Shown in pieces: positions 11,107-20,700 of a stretch of DNA of 23,075 bases. Positions within the stretch are counted from its first letter, which is position 1. Every line of letters begins with the position of its first letter. Source of the DNA: Plakobranchus ocellatus (lineage: Eukaryota; Mollusca; Gastropoda; Plakobranchidae); the NCBI GenBank assembly GCA_019648995.1, contig BLXT01002468.1, forward strand, positions 2,582,866 to 2,605,940, given 5' to 3'. A program made the translations under genes and the position numbers. The notes under the pieces were generated by a model. The model ran no database searches and was not told the origin of the DNA. It saw nothing but the letters and a program-made list of their open reading frames with translations.

Positions 11107-13145
11107 ACTTTGCAGAGAAGCTGCATCAAAGTGAAATGTCCAGTTGTCAAAGAGTTGCTTTTTACTTTAGTCTAAATTAATAGTCTTAGAAACATGCAGA
11201 TTACACAATAATTACATTAGAACATGGCTACAGCGGGACTTTTGGTTCCAGAGGAAAAATCCTTTCATAGGCATGTTCACACACAACAAGTCAGCTTTAA
11301 TGCAATCTCCTTGCTTAAATTCTTCAATGAATGTTGCCCCTCTGGTCATTACATTCAACATGAAGTGTGCACTGAAGTTCCCCCCTCCCTATCTCTCTGA
11401 CCCTCTCTTTCTCTTTCTCCATCTTCTCTCTCACACAACCAAACGTTCGACCCTCCGAGTCCAACCAGCTCTTTGTTCCGATCCCAGCCTCTACCCTTCC
11501 CCCCACCCCCAAACACACATTTATAATGTTCTCAGGCTATCTTTGTCGCGCATTGCACCACTGACCACTCTATCCAACAGTGAAGTGTGGTAGACCTAAA
11601 CTAGCCTGATCTAGATCATGCACTGGCTCAGTGCCCTTCTTCTTTTTAATCTATGGAGTGACCAATTACAAGGCTGCACACATCTGACTGTCAAGTTTGA
11701 ACTCATCTACAGACCCTTCCCCCTCCTTTTTTTTTCCATGCCTCTCTCACACTTCCACACACTCAATGGCAGGTTAAGGCAGTACATGTATTTTACACTA
11801 AATGCTGCAGTCATGTGCTCAATGCTGAATGGGCAGGCACATAACTAATGGCGGTGAATGGTAGACTTAAGGGAGAGGGGGAGAAAATAAACCAACCAAA
11901 CTTGCAGGGCGTTTTTAGGCGTTATTCTTTCTCATCAGCCCCCTCCCGCTGTATCCAAGTTTACACCTTTCCTTGTCCCGTTAAACCCATGTGGGGGTAA
12001 TAGAGTTTACATAGAGATAAAGAAAGGGGCTTCCAGAAAGGTCCCGCTGTGGGGATGGTCCTGGTGCAATGGGTGCCGCTGTAGTTGAGCACTTCTGTAG
12101 TAGCAAAAACAGGCACTATTTGAAACATAGCTCATCAGGCCTTAACATTTTGTCTACAACTCTCCCTCTCCTCAGAGTGGGATTTCACTGAAACCCTGTA
12201 GATGTCTTGCTGTCGATCTAAATGAGGCATATATAGCAAATAAGATAGGAATAAGTTAGATCATACACAATACTTTCTTTTAGGCTTTAAATGGCAAAAA
12301 TTGTGTAGAGATTACTTACTTTTCTGCGCATACTTTGAAATTTAAATATTTTATTTCATAGTCAGATAAACAAGCAAAAGCTAAATTTGAATGCCTTTAT
12401 TGACTTTCAAGATTATTTTTTCACTAATTAGGTACAACTTTTAGACATAGGCTTAGTAACACCATAAATAAGGACTTTTGTAAAAAAAAAAAAAAAACGT
12501 GTGTAGGGAATATTGCTGCAGATGTCAGGATCTATTAAAAGTTTTGTGTTCATGTTTAGGAGAATCCTGCATTGTCCTAAAATATGTGGTCGGATCTGTG
12601 GCACCCACAGAACCTGTTTTCTGCAGCCAATTTTTTTAGCAAAATGTGTTTTTTTTTTTGTGTGTCATACTGCACACAACTATAAAACCAAGTTTTCTTG
12701 TGTATTGTGTCCTTCAATTTTTCAAAATAATTCAAATGAGTAAGTACTTTTTTGAGCAACAATCAAGTCAGTTTTACTGTATTCTGTAAAGAGTTTGTGA
12801 AGGAATATAAAAAAGGCAACTTTTAAATGCATTTATTTTGAAATTTCATCATAGTAGAGCACAAAACTGGGACATGTGGCTCTCTTGCTCTGGCTTCAAG
12901 AGATTAAGAGAAGTGTGCAATATCGCTCTGGGTTTATGATTTTGTTGCCAGCATATTTTACTACCCGCCTTAATTTTTTGTCATTGCATTGAAAGAGGAT
13001 GTTCATGTGATGTACATACTTTAGTCTTTTAGATTACATGTACTTCCAACTATTTGTGTAAAATAGCCAAACTGTGCATTATTACCTTCAAGCCATGTAG
13101 CAGCATCTTAGGTGAAGAACAATTTGTTTTTTTTTTTTAATTTTT

Positions 13146-13160
13146 ATTTATTTATTTATT
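13146..13160 (+). promoter_or_regulatory. Overlapping AUUUA pentamers (AU-rich element)
   Basis: Three overlapping ATTTA words form attt-atttatttatt inside a U-rich tract. If this lies in the RNF111 3' UTR it would be a class II AU-rich element of the kind that promotes mRNA decay. Function depends on where the UTR ends. Confidence 0.3.
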
Positions 13161-13302
13161 TTTTTTATCATTAGAAAGTGTTTATGTTTTGGTTAGGGAA
13201 AGAGATTTTAATACATGCAGAGTAATGGATGATGACTTAAGTGGTATTTGAGGCTCTTTGACACAGGAGACATACCTTTTTTATTTCCACATGGAATTTT
13301 CG

Positions 13303-13630
13303 GATTTATCTTGTCTTGGGGAAAAAGGCTTCTCTAGCTTTTCAAAGTACCTTTCCATTTGTTCACAATGCTGATCGCTTCCTTGAAAGTAAAAATGCAA
13401 ACTTACATACGATCAATTTCACTAAAAACCTTTTTTTTCTTTTTCAAATAAAAACATATATAGATTTCTTAATGTAAAGATCTTTTTATATTTTTTTTTC
13501 ATCAAATTGGATTGGACGACTTATCTAATCTTGGAAAAAATATCTAGCTAGTTTTTCAATGTATCTTTCAATCTATCTTTAAATTTATCTAACAAGTGCT
13601 GAGCATTTACCTTGAAAGTAAAGATGCCAA
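13303..13630 (+). repeat. Diverged duplication, two copies about 215-230 bp apart
   Basis: The phrase gatttatcttgtcttgg (13303) recurs as gacttatctaatcttgg (13518). Both are followed by a ctagctttttcaa-like stretch and then ccttgaaagtaaaaatgc (13381) or ccttgaaagtaaagatgc (13610). Same order and orientation with many differences indicate an old tandem duplication. Confidence 0.55.
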
Positions 13631-13835
13631 TGGCCAATTTAGTAAGGGGCGATTTTTACTTTAAAACTTTTAATTTTTTCAATTTTAAATATGTAAAGAC
13701 TGGTGCAACTTCATAATTAATTTTGTACATGTGTTAGTCTGTCTAATTTTTAGTGTACATGGATCAGTGTTTCGTTGTGCTTCTAAGAGCCAAAAGTTTT
13801 TTCCATTTTTGTAATTTTTTTTTTTTTTGGTTGAT

Positions 13836-13925
13836 GCATTGGCAGTGCAGTGATTAGCCAACCCACCCTGAAATCTGTAGAACATTTTTGTTACAGATTT
13901 ATAGTGGAGTTCAATGCCCACTACT
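13836..13925 (+). mobile_element. Possible tRNA-derived SINE fragment
   Basis: gtgcagtgattagcc (13845-13859) resembles the tRNA D-arm/A-box region, and agttcaatgcc (about 13909-13919) matches 8 of 11 B-box positions. It lies directly beside the TIR element. The tail is not recognisable. Confidence 0.35.
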
Positions 13926-13979
13926 AAGGCCTTAAAAGCCTGAGATGACCATGCCTTTGCTACACTCAAATCTAGCATT

Positions 13980-14011
13980 TGTGAAGCAGTCCCACAAAAT
14001 GAGTCAAGTTG
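13980..14011 (+). repeat. Left terminal inverted repeat
   Basis: 32-base arm, 29/32 identical to the reverse complement of 14649-14680. It contains the AP-1-type heptamer tgagtca. Confidence 0.65.
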
Positions 14012-14648
14012 TGGTTTAGCATGATTAACTCTTAACCCTATTTACCCTAAAGAATTCCTGCCCAGTTTACACTGAAATCCTAAGCACGAGGAGATAACTC
14101 TCATTTTTCATTTTTTATGATTTATACAAACATACACAAACTTTTAAAATTCACAGAGAACTAACCAAAAACAAGAATTTAATGAAATAAATTTTTAAAA
14201 ATCAAAGAAAAGCTGAAAAGTATTTTTTGAATTAAACACGTATAATCATTTTTCTTTTGCTTTTCCAAAAAAAATTTGTTTTTATGAAAAAATGGGTTTT
14301 CTTACTTCTTTTTTACCATCTTTATTTGTTTTCGAAACTAGGAATTCATTTGTTTGTTTGCTCAGTGATTAGATTTTATAGTTTTGGGAAGGTGGGGAAG
14401 GGGGAATAAAATAAATCTTTAGGCTCTGAGAGGCAGATCACACTTTATATCAGTGTACTCGGTGAACTCATCAACGTGTTGGTGTTGAAACCCACTTGCA
14501 CTCGAATCAGTCATTCCCTAAATCTACAGTATCATTCTCAGTACTACTAGTGCCTTCACTACCCCCATACAAGGTCTTCAGAGTCTAAATTCAAATGCTG
14601 TAGATGTATATCAATGTCACTTTCATCTGAAACTTCTTTAAGAATTCT

Positions 14649-14680
14649 CAACATGACTCATTTTGTGAGACTGCTACACA
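14649..14680 (-). repeat. Right terminal inverted repeat
   Basis: 32-base arm complementary to 13980-14011 with three mismatches; contains tgactca. Confidence 0.65.
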
Positions 14681-14984
14681 TTTTATTTTTCTTTCCTTTA
14701 TGCTGTTGTGTTTACATCTGAGAATGTTGAAAGTTGCCCTTCAGGCTTCCAATATGGACTTGCTGCTTCCTGGTTAGCTTTTCAACAATCATTCTTGAAA
14801 TTGTCATTGCTTTTCATTTCACATTAATTAATTTGTGTTTTTTAACTTAGGTATTTAGTATGATGTGTAAACCTGTCGAATTTTTAAAAGCAAATGAAAA
14901 AAAATTCCATGTATTAATTAAACGAATCAAATTATTTCAATATGTCAAATGTCTACATATAATTCTTTAACTTGCAGTGTGTCA

Positions 14985-14990
14985 AATAAA
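14985..14990 (+). terminator. Candidate poly(A) signal AATAAA
   Basis: Canonical hexamer followed within 20 bases by a T/G-rich stretch. It could end an RNF111 transcript of about 3.9 kb 3' UTR. Confidence 0.35.
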
Positions 14991-15781
14991 AACATTTTTA
15001 TTGTGAAAAAAAAGTAGACTTCATAAACATGGTGTAAAAATCAATATCTTGCTGTACAATTCAATTTTTATCAATTGCATATATATGTCACTTTTTAGTT
15101 CAATTTGTTTTAGAATCTTGACAATACTTCTCAGTATTTTTTTATCTCAGTTTTTTCTCTATAAAGATACAGCTTTCTTTCTTTACTTTAAGATTATCTT
15201 TCAAATTACTGTATCATATTTAGGAAATCTTGACAATAATGGACAGTAAGACCTAAAATTGTTGAGATCCACAATCGTGCATTTGAACTAATTTTGGAAC
15301 AAAAGTGGAGAGCACTAACAGAGTGTATATTCATATGTACAAAACATACTTATTTAAACAGTGTTTAAATCAGTGGCTTGTACTGTCCTCATGAACCAGA
15401 ATGTAGTTTAGTAATATTTGGCTTCTATGAAGAAATATGCATGGTTATTGCTAATTTGAGGAGAGCTGAGTCCAGTTATTTTAATCCTTTTCTTTTTTTT
15501 TATTTTCACATTCAGTTCAATACATCTGAATAGGCGCATCTTGAAAAATAAGAGATGTTGCCTTTGCTTTTGTTTAAAAGTGTTGTATATATGTAGCAGA
15601 ATTTCTTTTAAGAGCTGGTATCAAAGCTGCATATTTTGTGGGAGTAAAACTTCATACTGTAACTAAGCAAAAAAGGAAGATGTTTAATGTTTAATGTCAT
15701 AATATCATACAAGTTTCACAACAAAACTCAGAAATCTCCCGAATTGGAAATTTTGTAGCTAATCAGTAATCTACCTGTCCT

Positions 15782-15828
15782 TGACCTTTTGGCCTTTGAC
15801 CTAATGCCATGTTGTCAAAGATGGCGGT
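15782..15828 (+). promoter_or_regulatory. Nuclear-receptor half-site cluster and YY1-like motif
   Basis: tgacct occurs at 15782 and 15797, and tggccttttgacct-like spacing (tggcct at 15790, one base, tgacct at 15797) resembles a DR1 site. Sixteen bases on, aaagatggcggtc (15817-15829) matches the YY1 pattern AANATGGCGNC. Short motifs in an AT-rich region; functional status unknown. Confidence 0.25.
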
Positions 15829-16507
15829 CTTCTTACTGAACTGTGCTTGGTAGTTACTGTATGTTAAGCAGCCTGGGTAAATGAGTCGCTAGACACCGTT
15901 GGTATACTGAGTTAAGAGCTGATTGTTTGCACAATTTGCACTTCCATATAAAGAAAAAAAGAAAACGCCCACATCCCAATTCTGTCAAAAGGTGTGTGAG
16001 TTTGCAGATTGTACTTTCAAAGTAATATAACATTTTTGAGTAAATCAATTTGTTTTTTTTTACAGCTCAACTGCAGAAGTATCCAGGTCAACTTGTAACC
16101 GATTTGCTCTGTTTATCTCATGTATGTCTTAAGGTCAGTCCTAATGTTCAAATGTAATAATTACATACCATTAAAATTTTGAGAAAAACAAAAAAAAATG
16201 TTTATTTTTTTCAACTCTTTTTCAATTCAATGCTTGTTTAAATAATATTGAATGCTATTATCTTGTCACAGAAAGATTACAGACTTAACGTATTTGTTAA
16301 CCATTTTAAAGTTAACAGAGTGCGCTTTTGGGTTGTATGAATCATTTAAAATGTTGGATTACAACTTGTGATCATTTGGACTCGTCTTCAGACATACTAT
16401 GTGTTGTAAATGCTAGGGATTGGAGAAAGACTTTGCTTCCAAGTGTTACAGCTTAGAGCACTGTACGAGTATGTTGGACTGTTTCATTAGGATGGTCACA
16501 ATCAGGT

Positions 16508-16584
16508 TCTAGCTTAGCTCAGTGGAAGAGTATATGTTGGTGAAAATGGTAATATTCTGTTATTTTAATCAGGTTTGAATTGAC
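16508..16584 (+). mobile_element. Possible tRNA-derived SINE fragment
   Basis: tagctcagtgg (16515-16525) is a perfect A box with a pairing D stem, and ggtttgaattg (16572-16582) matches 8 of 11 B-box positions 57 bases later. Acceptor and anticodon stems do not form, so it is a SINE or tRNA pseudogene remnant, not a tRNA gene. Confidence 0.4.
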
Positions 16585-17277
16585 AAAGATTGAAAAGTTC
16601 GCATTGTTTTGTTTTTGTTTTTTGTTTGTTTTTTTTTTTTTTGGTGGGGGGAGGGGTGTATAGCTGTCATTATCACTTGACTGCAATCATATATCCAAGT
16701 TCGAAATCAGATTTGAAACCCAGGGATAGTTAATCAATTGAACCAAAAGCACAACATAAAAGGTCATCTTTTATCTCTTTGGGTTGAGTATGTATTGATC
16801 ATTGGTGGAACTTTTTGCTCTTTGTTAAAAGAAGATTAATTTATTGAAAGTGTAAAATCTAAAGAAATAATGGGTTGGTAATGGATCTTATTGAACATAT
16901 ATGGATGGCACATCTTTGTTGAGTTATTTCTTGGTTCAAAATACACGAGGCCCCTGACTAAACATGAAAATATCTTTCAAATTTTTTTTTTGACATAATT
17001 TATTTTGTAGTTTGTTGTTGGGGTTTTTTTAATGAATAGTTTTTTAGAACTTTTCAGTCGTCCTAACATATTCTTTAATTTCACCAATATCCAGGTTTTT
17101 TTCCCTGGTTTCATTGAATTTATTATTCTCTTTGACTGTTGTTCATATATTAGTGCTGAATTTTTAAGTAAAAGTTTTTTTTCACAATCTTGTCTTCTCA
17201 AATGTCCATAGCTTGTCTTGTAATCCTTCATTATTTATATCTAATTTACTGTGCTATTACTGTTAAGAAACTGTAAT

Positions 17278-17430
17278 TTATGGATAGTATTTTTATTACT
17301 GTTATTTTATTGCTAGTATCGCTATTGTAATTTGATTGCTGTAATATTTTTTTTTTAATAGTATTACTAATATTATTGACATTCATGCTATCAATATTAT
17401 TACTGCTACCATCAATCTAGTAATTGATGT
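17278..17430. repeat. Degenerate ATT-type trinucleotide tract
   Basis: Repeated attact/gttatt/attatt words form an interrupted trinucleotide microsatellite zone. A similar stretch in the ATA/TAA sense lies at about 17950-18020, and another at 20250-20340. Confidence 0.4.
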
Positions 17431-17514
17431 TTTTAATCTTTATTCCAGACGATGCTTATATTTACTGAATCAATGGGATTCATGATTTTAGCATTACTCA
17501 AGCATTATGAAGTC

Positions 17515-17520
17515 AATAAA
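17515..17520 (+). terminator. Candidate poly(A) signal AATAAA with GT-rich downstream element
   Basis: The string gaagtcaataaaataacag is followed by tttgtgttcag and tttgattgttc, the usual layout of hexamer, cleavage zone and G/T-rich element. It is the last good plus-strand signal before the opposing gene's end. Confidence 0.4.
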
Positions 17521-18310
17521 ATAACAGTTTGTGTTCAGCCCCTTTGATTGTTCTATATATGTCTCAAGCACAGGCCTTATAAAGAGTGTGGTTTTTTTGT
17601 TGTTGGTTTTTTTTTACTTAAGCTCATCTGTGATGGTTAATGTGATAATTGTCAATACTTCTATTTTTTTTTAAAGAGTAAGGGTTTGTTTTGGTATCTT
17701 TTTATTTTGGTACATGTATTTTGTTGGGTATGTTAAAAATTCTATACCCTCCATTCCATTGAGTACCTACGGAGGCACATCATACATTCCCAGTCCATAA
17801 TGGACTGTCAGTTTATCGGTTTTGACCTAAAAATGTGCACATATGCTTGAGCTCTGGTGACTGTGTTGGACCTATCTGACATACTATAGATGTGAGAGGT
17901 GCGAGTAAAGGCAGAAGGTAAAGTTACATTATTCGAAAGAGAAGCTACAATTATAAATGATAAAAATGATTCTCATGTTGATAATAATGCAGTAATAAAA
18001 ATTATTATAATAATGGCAGTAACATAAGAATAGGGGTTTTACCGATTGTCACACAAAGCTGCTAAGATGCTAGGACTAGGAGGAGAGGATGGCAGTGAGG
18101 CAAATGCTGACTATAAGGGTAAACTTAGAATGCATTGAATCTGCCTGGTTTATCTTTGCTTTGCTTTAAATCTTTTTGCTTAAGTGAGAGCATGTACTTT
18201 TCCCAATGCTCTTTTGAGTGGTGAATGCTTGTATTGTAAATTTTGCTATAGTCAGGACAGTAGCAAATGGGAAAACCAGAATACAGTTTTGACTTTTGAG
18301 AGATCTTGTG

Positions 18311-18337
18311 AGAGAAACTGTCACAAGACAGTTCTCT
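18311..18337. other. Hairpin between the convergent genes
   Basis: agagaaactgtc (18311-18322), loop acaa, then gacagttctct (18327-18337). The arms pair over 11 base pairs with one bulged A. It sits about 115 bp beyond the likely poly(A) signal of the minus-strand gene. Confidence 0.5.
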
Positions 18338-18451
18338 GCTATTCAGTTACATATAGGTATAGCTGAACACTGTCTGTGACAAGGACTTCTTTTAATAAAT
18401 AGACTGAAGAACAGACATCACTCCAAGTCTTCCCGAAAATTGAATGAAAAT

Positions 18452-18457
18452 TTTATT
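18452..18457 (-). terminator. Candidate poly(A) signal of the minus-strand gene (AATAAA)
   Basis: tttatt on the plus strand reads AATAAA on the minus strand, followed downstream (lower coordinates) by a T/G-containing stretch. It would give a 3' UTR of about 1.4 kb. Confidence 0.4.
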
Positions 18458-19595
18458 AATGAAAAAAATATTAATTTCAGAACAGTAACGTCAATTTCCA
18501 CAATTCTGTACAAGTTTACAACATCAGTGGTCAATTTCTCAGTAATTTCTCCAATCTCTCAGCGATCTCTCCAATAATCTCTCAACCATTCTTCTATACC
18601 CACCACCCACAGCTTGGTTCTAGGCAATACTAATTATGCAATTCACAGGCCAATTTAGTCAATTTGGTACAAACAACTCATGCCAGAAAAATTTAAAGTT
18701 TTATGTAATCAAGGTTAGCTAAAAATATTGACCATTCAAATTCTCTGATGTATCCTCTCCTTCATACCTAAACATTTCCGCCACTTTGGTCAATAGGTAA
18801 CAATCTAACAACTGCTTATGAACAATATTTTTGCACCTTCAAAAACTAAAAATCCCTAAATCTAAAAAGGCATTCAAAGCTAAAATAATAATAGAACTGC
18901 TATATTAACATAAGCCACCTCAAACTTAGGCGAAATATCACATGGCTATTGTCAAAATACCAGTCAAGATCAAGACTCAAATCATCAAAGCCAATTTCAT
19001 CATCAAACATCAGAAAAAATTCTTATAACTATGACACGATGTTATATATCCCACATTGTGGATAATACAAAAATAGTGGTCAATATTTCAAGAAAAATAA
19101 AATCATTTATTCTATGAATAATTTTACAGAATAAAAGGGAAAATCCTAAAGATGATTTATCTAAATGAAGTAAATATTCAACATATTATTGACAGAACTT
19201 GGTGATTAACTTTCCTTGTCAAATGAAGTATAGGATCATTAGTGACAATGTTATGACAAGTAATGTACTACATTTGACTGTGGCAAAATATATGTGAAAT
19301 TTTAGATTGAACAGCAGGAAGAATGAATGAACACATTTGCAGAACTCTAAGCAGAGATCTTATAATTTGATATTCATGTGTGCATTTTTTTAAAGTAATG
19401 CAAACTATCTTTATTATCACAGTAGTGAGCCCATTAAGGTCAAATCTTAGTTTGATAAAATAAATACATTATTTTTAAAAAAGCAATGTTAAGTGAATGA
19501 AACTGAAAGTTTCCCTTTTGGTGTAGTGAAAGTTCATTTACATGAGTATTGGAGAGAGAAAAATTTGATAACTCTCAGTATGGAAAAAAAAAATT

Positions 19596-19627
19596 GTGTA
19601 TGTATGTATGTATGTATATGTGTGTAT
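19596..19627. repeat. (GTAT)n microsatellite
   Basis: gtgtatgtatgtatgtatgt followed by atatgtgtgtat; about seven tetranucleotide units, the last ones impure. Confidence 0.85.
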
Positions 19628-19676
19628 GAGTGCATGGGGCCGGGCAGCAAAGAACTTAAAACAATATTTTCACTCC

Positions 19677-19682
19677 TTTATT
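19677..19682 (-). terminator. Alternative proximal poly(A) signal of the minus-strand gene
   Basis: Minus-strand AATAAA about 170 bases after the TTC12 stop, followed by a T-rich stretch. It would give a short 3' UTR; I cannot choose between this and 18452. Confidence 0.35.
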
Positions 19683-19852
19683 AAACCTTTAGCTTAAGCA
19701 TTTTTGTGGAAGAAAAAGAGCTTAATGAATCAATACCCTTCAAAAACAAAAAGATGGACAGTTCCCAAATTAAGACAGATTTTCAAATGGCTAAGAAACA
19801 TTCTAAAATGTAAAACAACTGAGATTTTTTTCAAACCCACTTGATGGCTTGC

Positions 19853-19925
19853 TCAGTAGTTGACATGCTTCATGCAGTCATGTAAAATCTGTATACCATT
19901 CAGTTCTCGTAATCTTTCCAAGTGA
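19853..19925 (-). CDS. TTC12: TTC12 terminal coding exon
   Basis: Minus-strand acceptor ccttctgctgcag. The first base completes the Arg codon split by the intron. It encodes HLERLRELNGIQILHDCMKH, then VNY and TGA (19855-19853). It is 73 bases, too short to notice as an open frame; the call rests on the acceptor, the phase match and the family-like C-terminus. Confidence 0.8.
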
Positions 19926-20361
19926 CTGCAGCAGAAGGGGGGAAAAAAAATAAGTAAAATCAATACACAGGCACAGAAGTGAACAATTTTTGGAATGTTG
20001 ATAAATCCTTGTCTGCTTCTCTCTCTTGTTCTACTTCAAGATGGTGACAAACTTCACATAACTTAAACTTATAAATAGACTGGCACAGACACTGCATGTT
20101 AATTTGGACCTTGCCAAATGACTGATATCACTTGTGTTGTCAACCTAAGCCCTGCGATAAGAAGGCATTGTCCTCTTTCTCACTAATCTCTTTCATGTCA
20201 TATCAGGCACACCGCATTACTGCCATTACTTTTTAAAGATTTTTCTTCATTAGCATTATTACAACAATTATCATCTTCATTTTTTTACAATCATTGTCAA
20301 CATTGTTACCATTTATGACATATTATTATTGTTATAGTTCTTGTCACATATATGAACTCAC
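19926..20361 (-). other. TTC12 last intron
   Basis: Minus-strand donor gtgagt, acceptor ccttctgctgcag, 436 bases. Holds a degenerate ATT/ATC-type simple-sequence zone at 20240-20340; nothing else recognised. Confidence 0.78.
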
Positions 20362-20504
20362 CGTGAATCCCCCTGAGCAAGTTTCCCTAACAATATTGCA
20401 CAGTTTCCTTGGAGAGCAGTCTTCCGTCCATCCCGAGCTAAAGTGAGCAGCTTCTGGATAATATTAGTTTTGGTCAGCCTTGAACACACGCGCGCTCCCA
20501 GGGT
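20362..20504 (-). CDS. TTC12: TTC12 penultimate exon (ARM repeat)
   Basis: Minus-strand acceptor ccttttgtttctcag and donor cacg|gtgagt. 143 bases, phase 0 at the start, two codon bases left at the end. It encodes TLGARVCSRLTKTNIIQKLL, TLARDGRKTALQGNCAILL and GKLAQGDSR. The acceptor and the first bases of this exon are the first unit of a tandem array that continues into the intron. Confidence 0.82.
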
Positions 20505-20700
20505 CTGAGAAACAAAAGGATGTAACATCTATTAATTTACATAAACACAGTTTCTTGTTTAGCCTGGAACACACTGGACCTGGGAAACAGGACAGAGCGT
20601 GTGTTACTGTTAGTTTACCTAAACACAGTCTCTCTGTCAGCTTGTGTGGTTCCAGGTTCTGGGGAACAACAGACTGCAGCATTTCACAGTCAGTGCAGAA
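20473..20700 (-). repeat. Tandem array founded on an intron-exon junction
   Basis: Read on the minus strand, the unit is actgtgtttatgtaaattaa, then ttttgtttctcag, then accctgggag and gtgtgttcaaggctgacc. Copies begin at about 20558, 20637 and 20700 and descend, with spacings of 85 and 78. Copy 2 keeps tgtttcccag and gtgtgttccaggct; copy 3 keeps tgttccccag and aacctgg. The copy nearest the gene includes the real splice acceptor and the first 30 or so bases of the exon. Confidence 0.75.

Larger units (their letters stand above)
13980..14680. mobile_element. Element with 32-bp terminal inverted repeats (non-autonomous DNA transposon)
   Basis: The 32 bases at 13980-14011 (tgtgaagcagtcccacaaaa then tgagtcaagttg) are repeated inverted at 14649-14680 with 29 of 32 matches. 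The enclosed 701 bp has no long open frame. This is the structure of a decayed, non-autonomous cut-and-paste transposon. A clear target-site duplication is not evident; catt occurs on both sides but does not abut the arms cleanly. On the minus strand just inside the right arm an acidic Ser/Asp/Glu-rich stretch reads open for 29 codons (14648-14562) to a stop, perhaps a relic of a transposase N-terminus. Confidence 0.6.
11107..17540 (+). other. RNF111 3' UTR and/or downstream intergenic DNA (3' end uncertain)
   Basis: No coding exon with splice support follows the stop. AATAAA hexamers occur at 11886, 13447, 14186, 14405, 14410, 14985 and 17515. The two I favour are 14985-14990 (then aacatttttattgtg) and 17515-17520, which has a GT-rich downstream stretch (cagtttgtgttcag). 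The region is AT-rich. It includes a pyrimidine-rich C/T tract at 11380-11440, an AU-rich element at 13146, a diverged duplication at 13303/13518, SINE-like fragments and a TIR element. The open frames here (such as 11273-11593) have no homology I recognise. Confidence 0.4.
18430..19852 (-). other. 3' UTR / downstream region of the minus-strand gene
   Basis: AT-rich sequence with no exon signals between the TTC12 stop and its most distal poly(A) candidate. Contains a short CTC-rich repetitive patch at 18535-18595 and a GTAT microsatellite at 19596-19627. A further AATAAA on the minus strand is at 19106-19111. Confidence 0.4.

Noticed and set aside
11273..11593. 106-codon open frame after the RNF111 stop
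   Set aside because: Pyrimidine-rich low-complexity sequence with no recognisable domain; most likely 3' UTR.
12069..12090. A-box-like tggtgcaatgggtgccgc in the 3' flank
   Set aside because: No B box at a suitable distance and no tail.
16508..16584. tRNA gene suggested by a perfect A box and D stem
   Set aside because: Acceptor and anticodon stems do not form and the B box is degenerate; a SINE or pseudogene fragment fits better.
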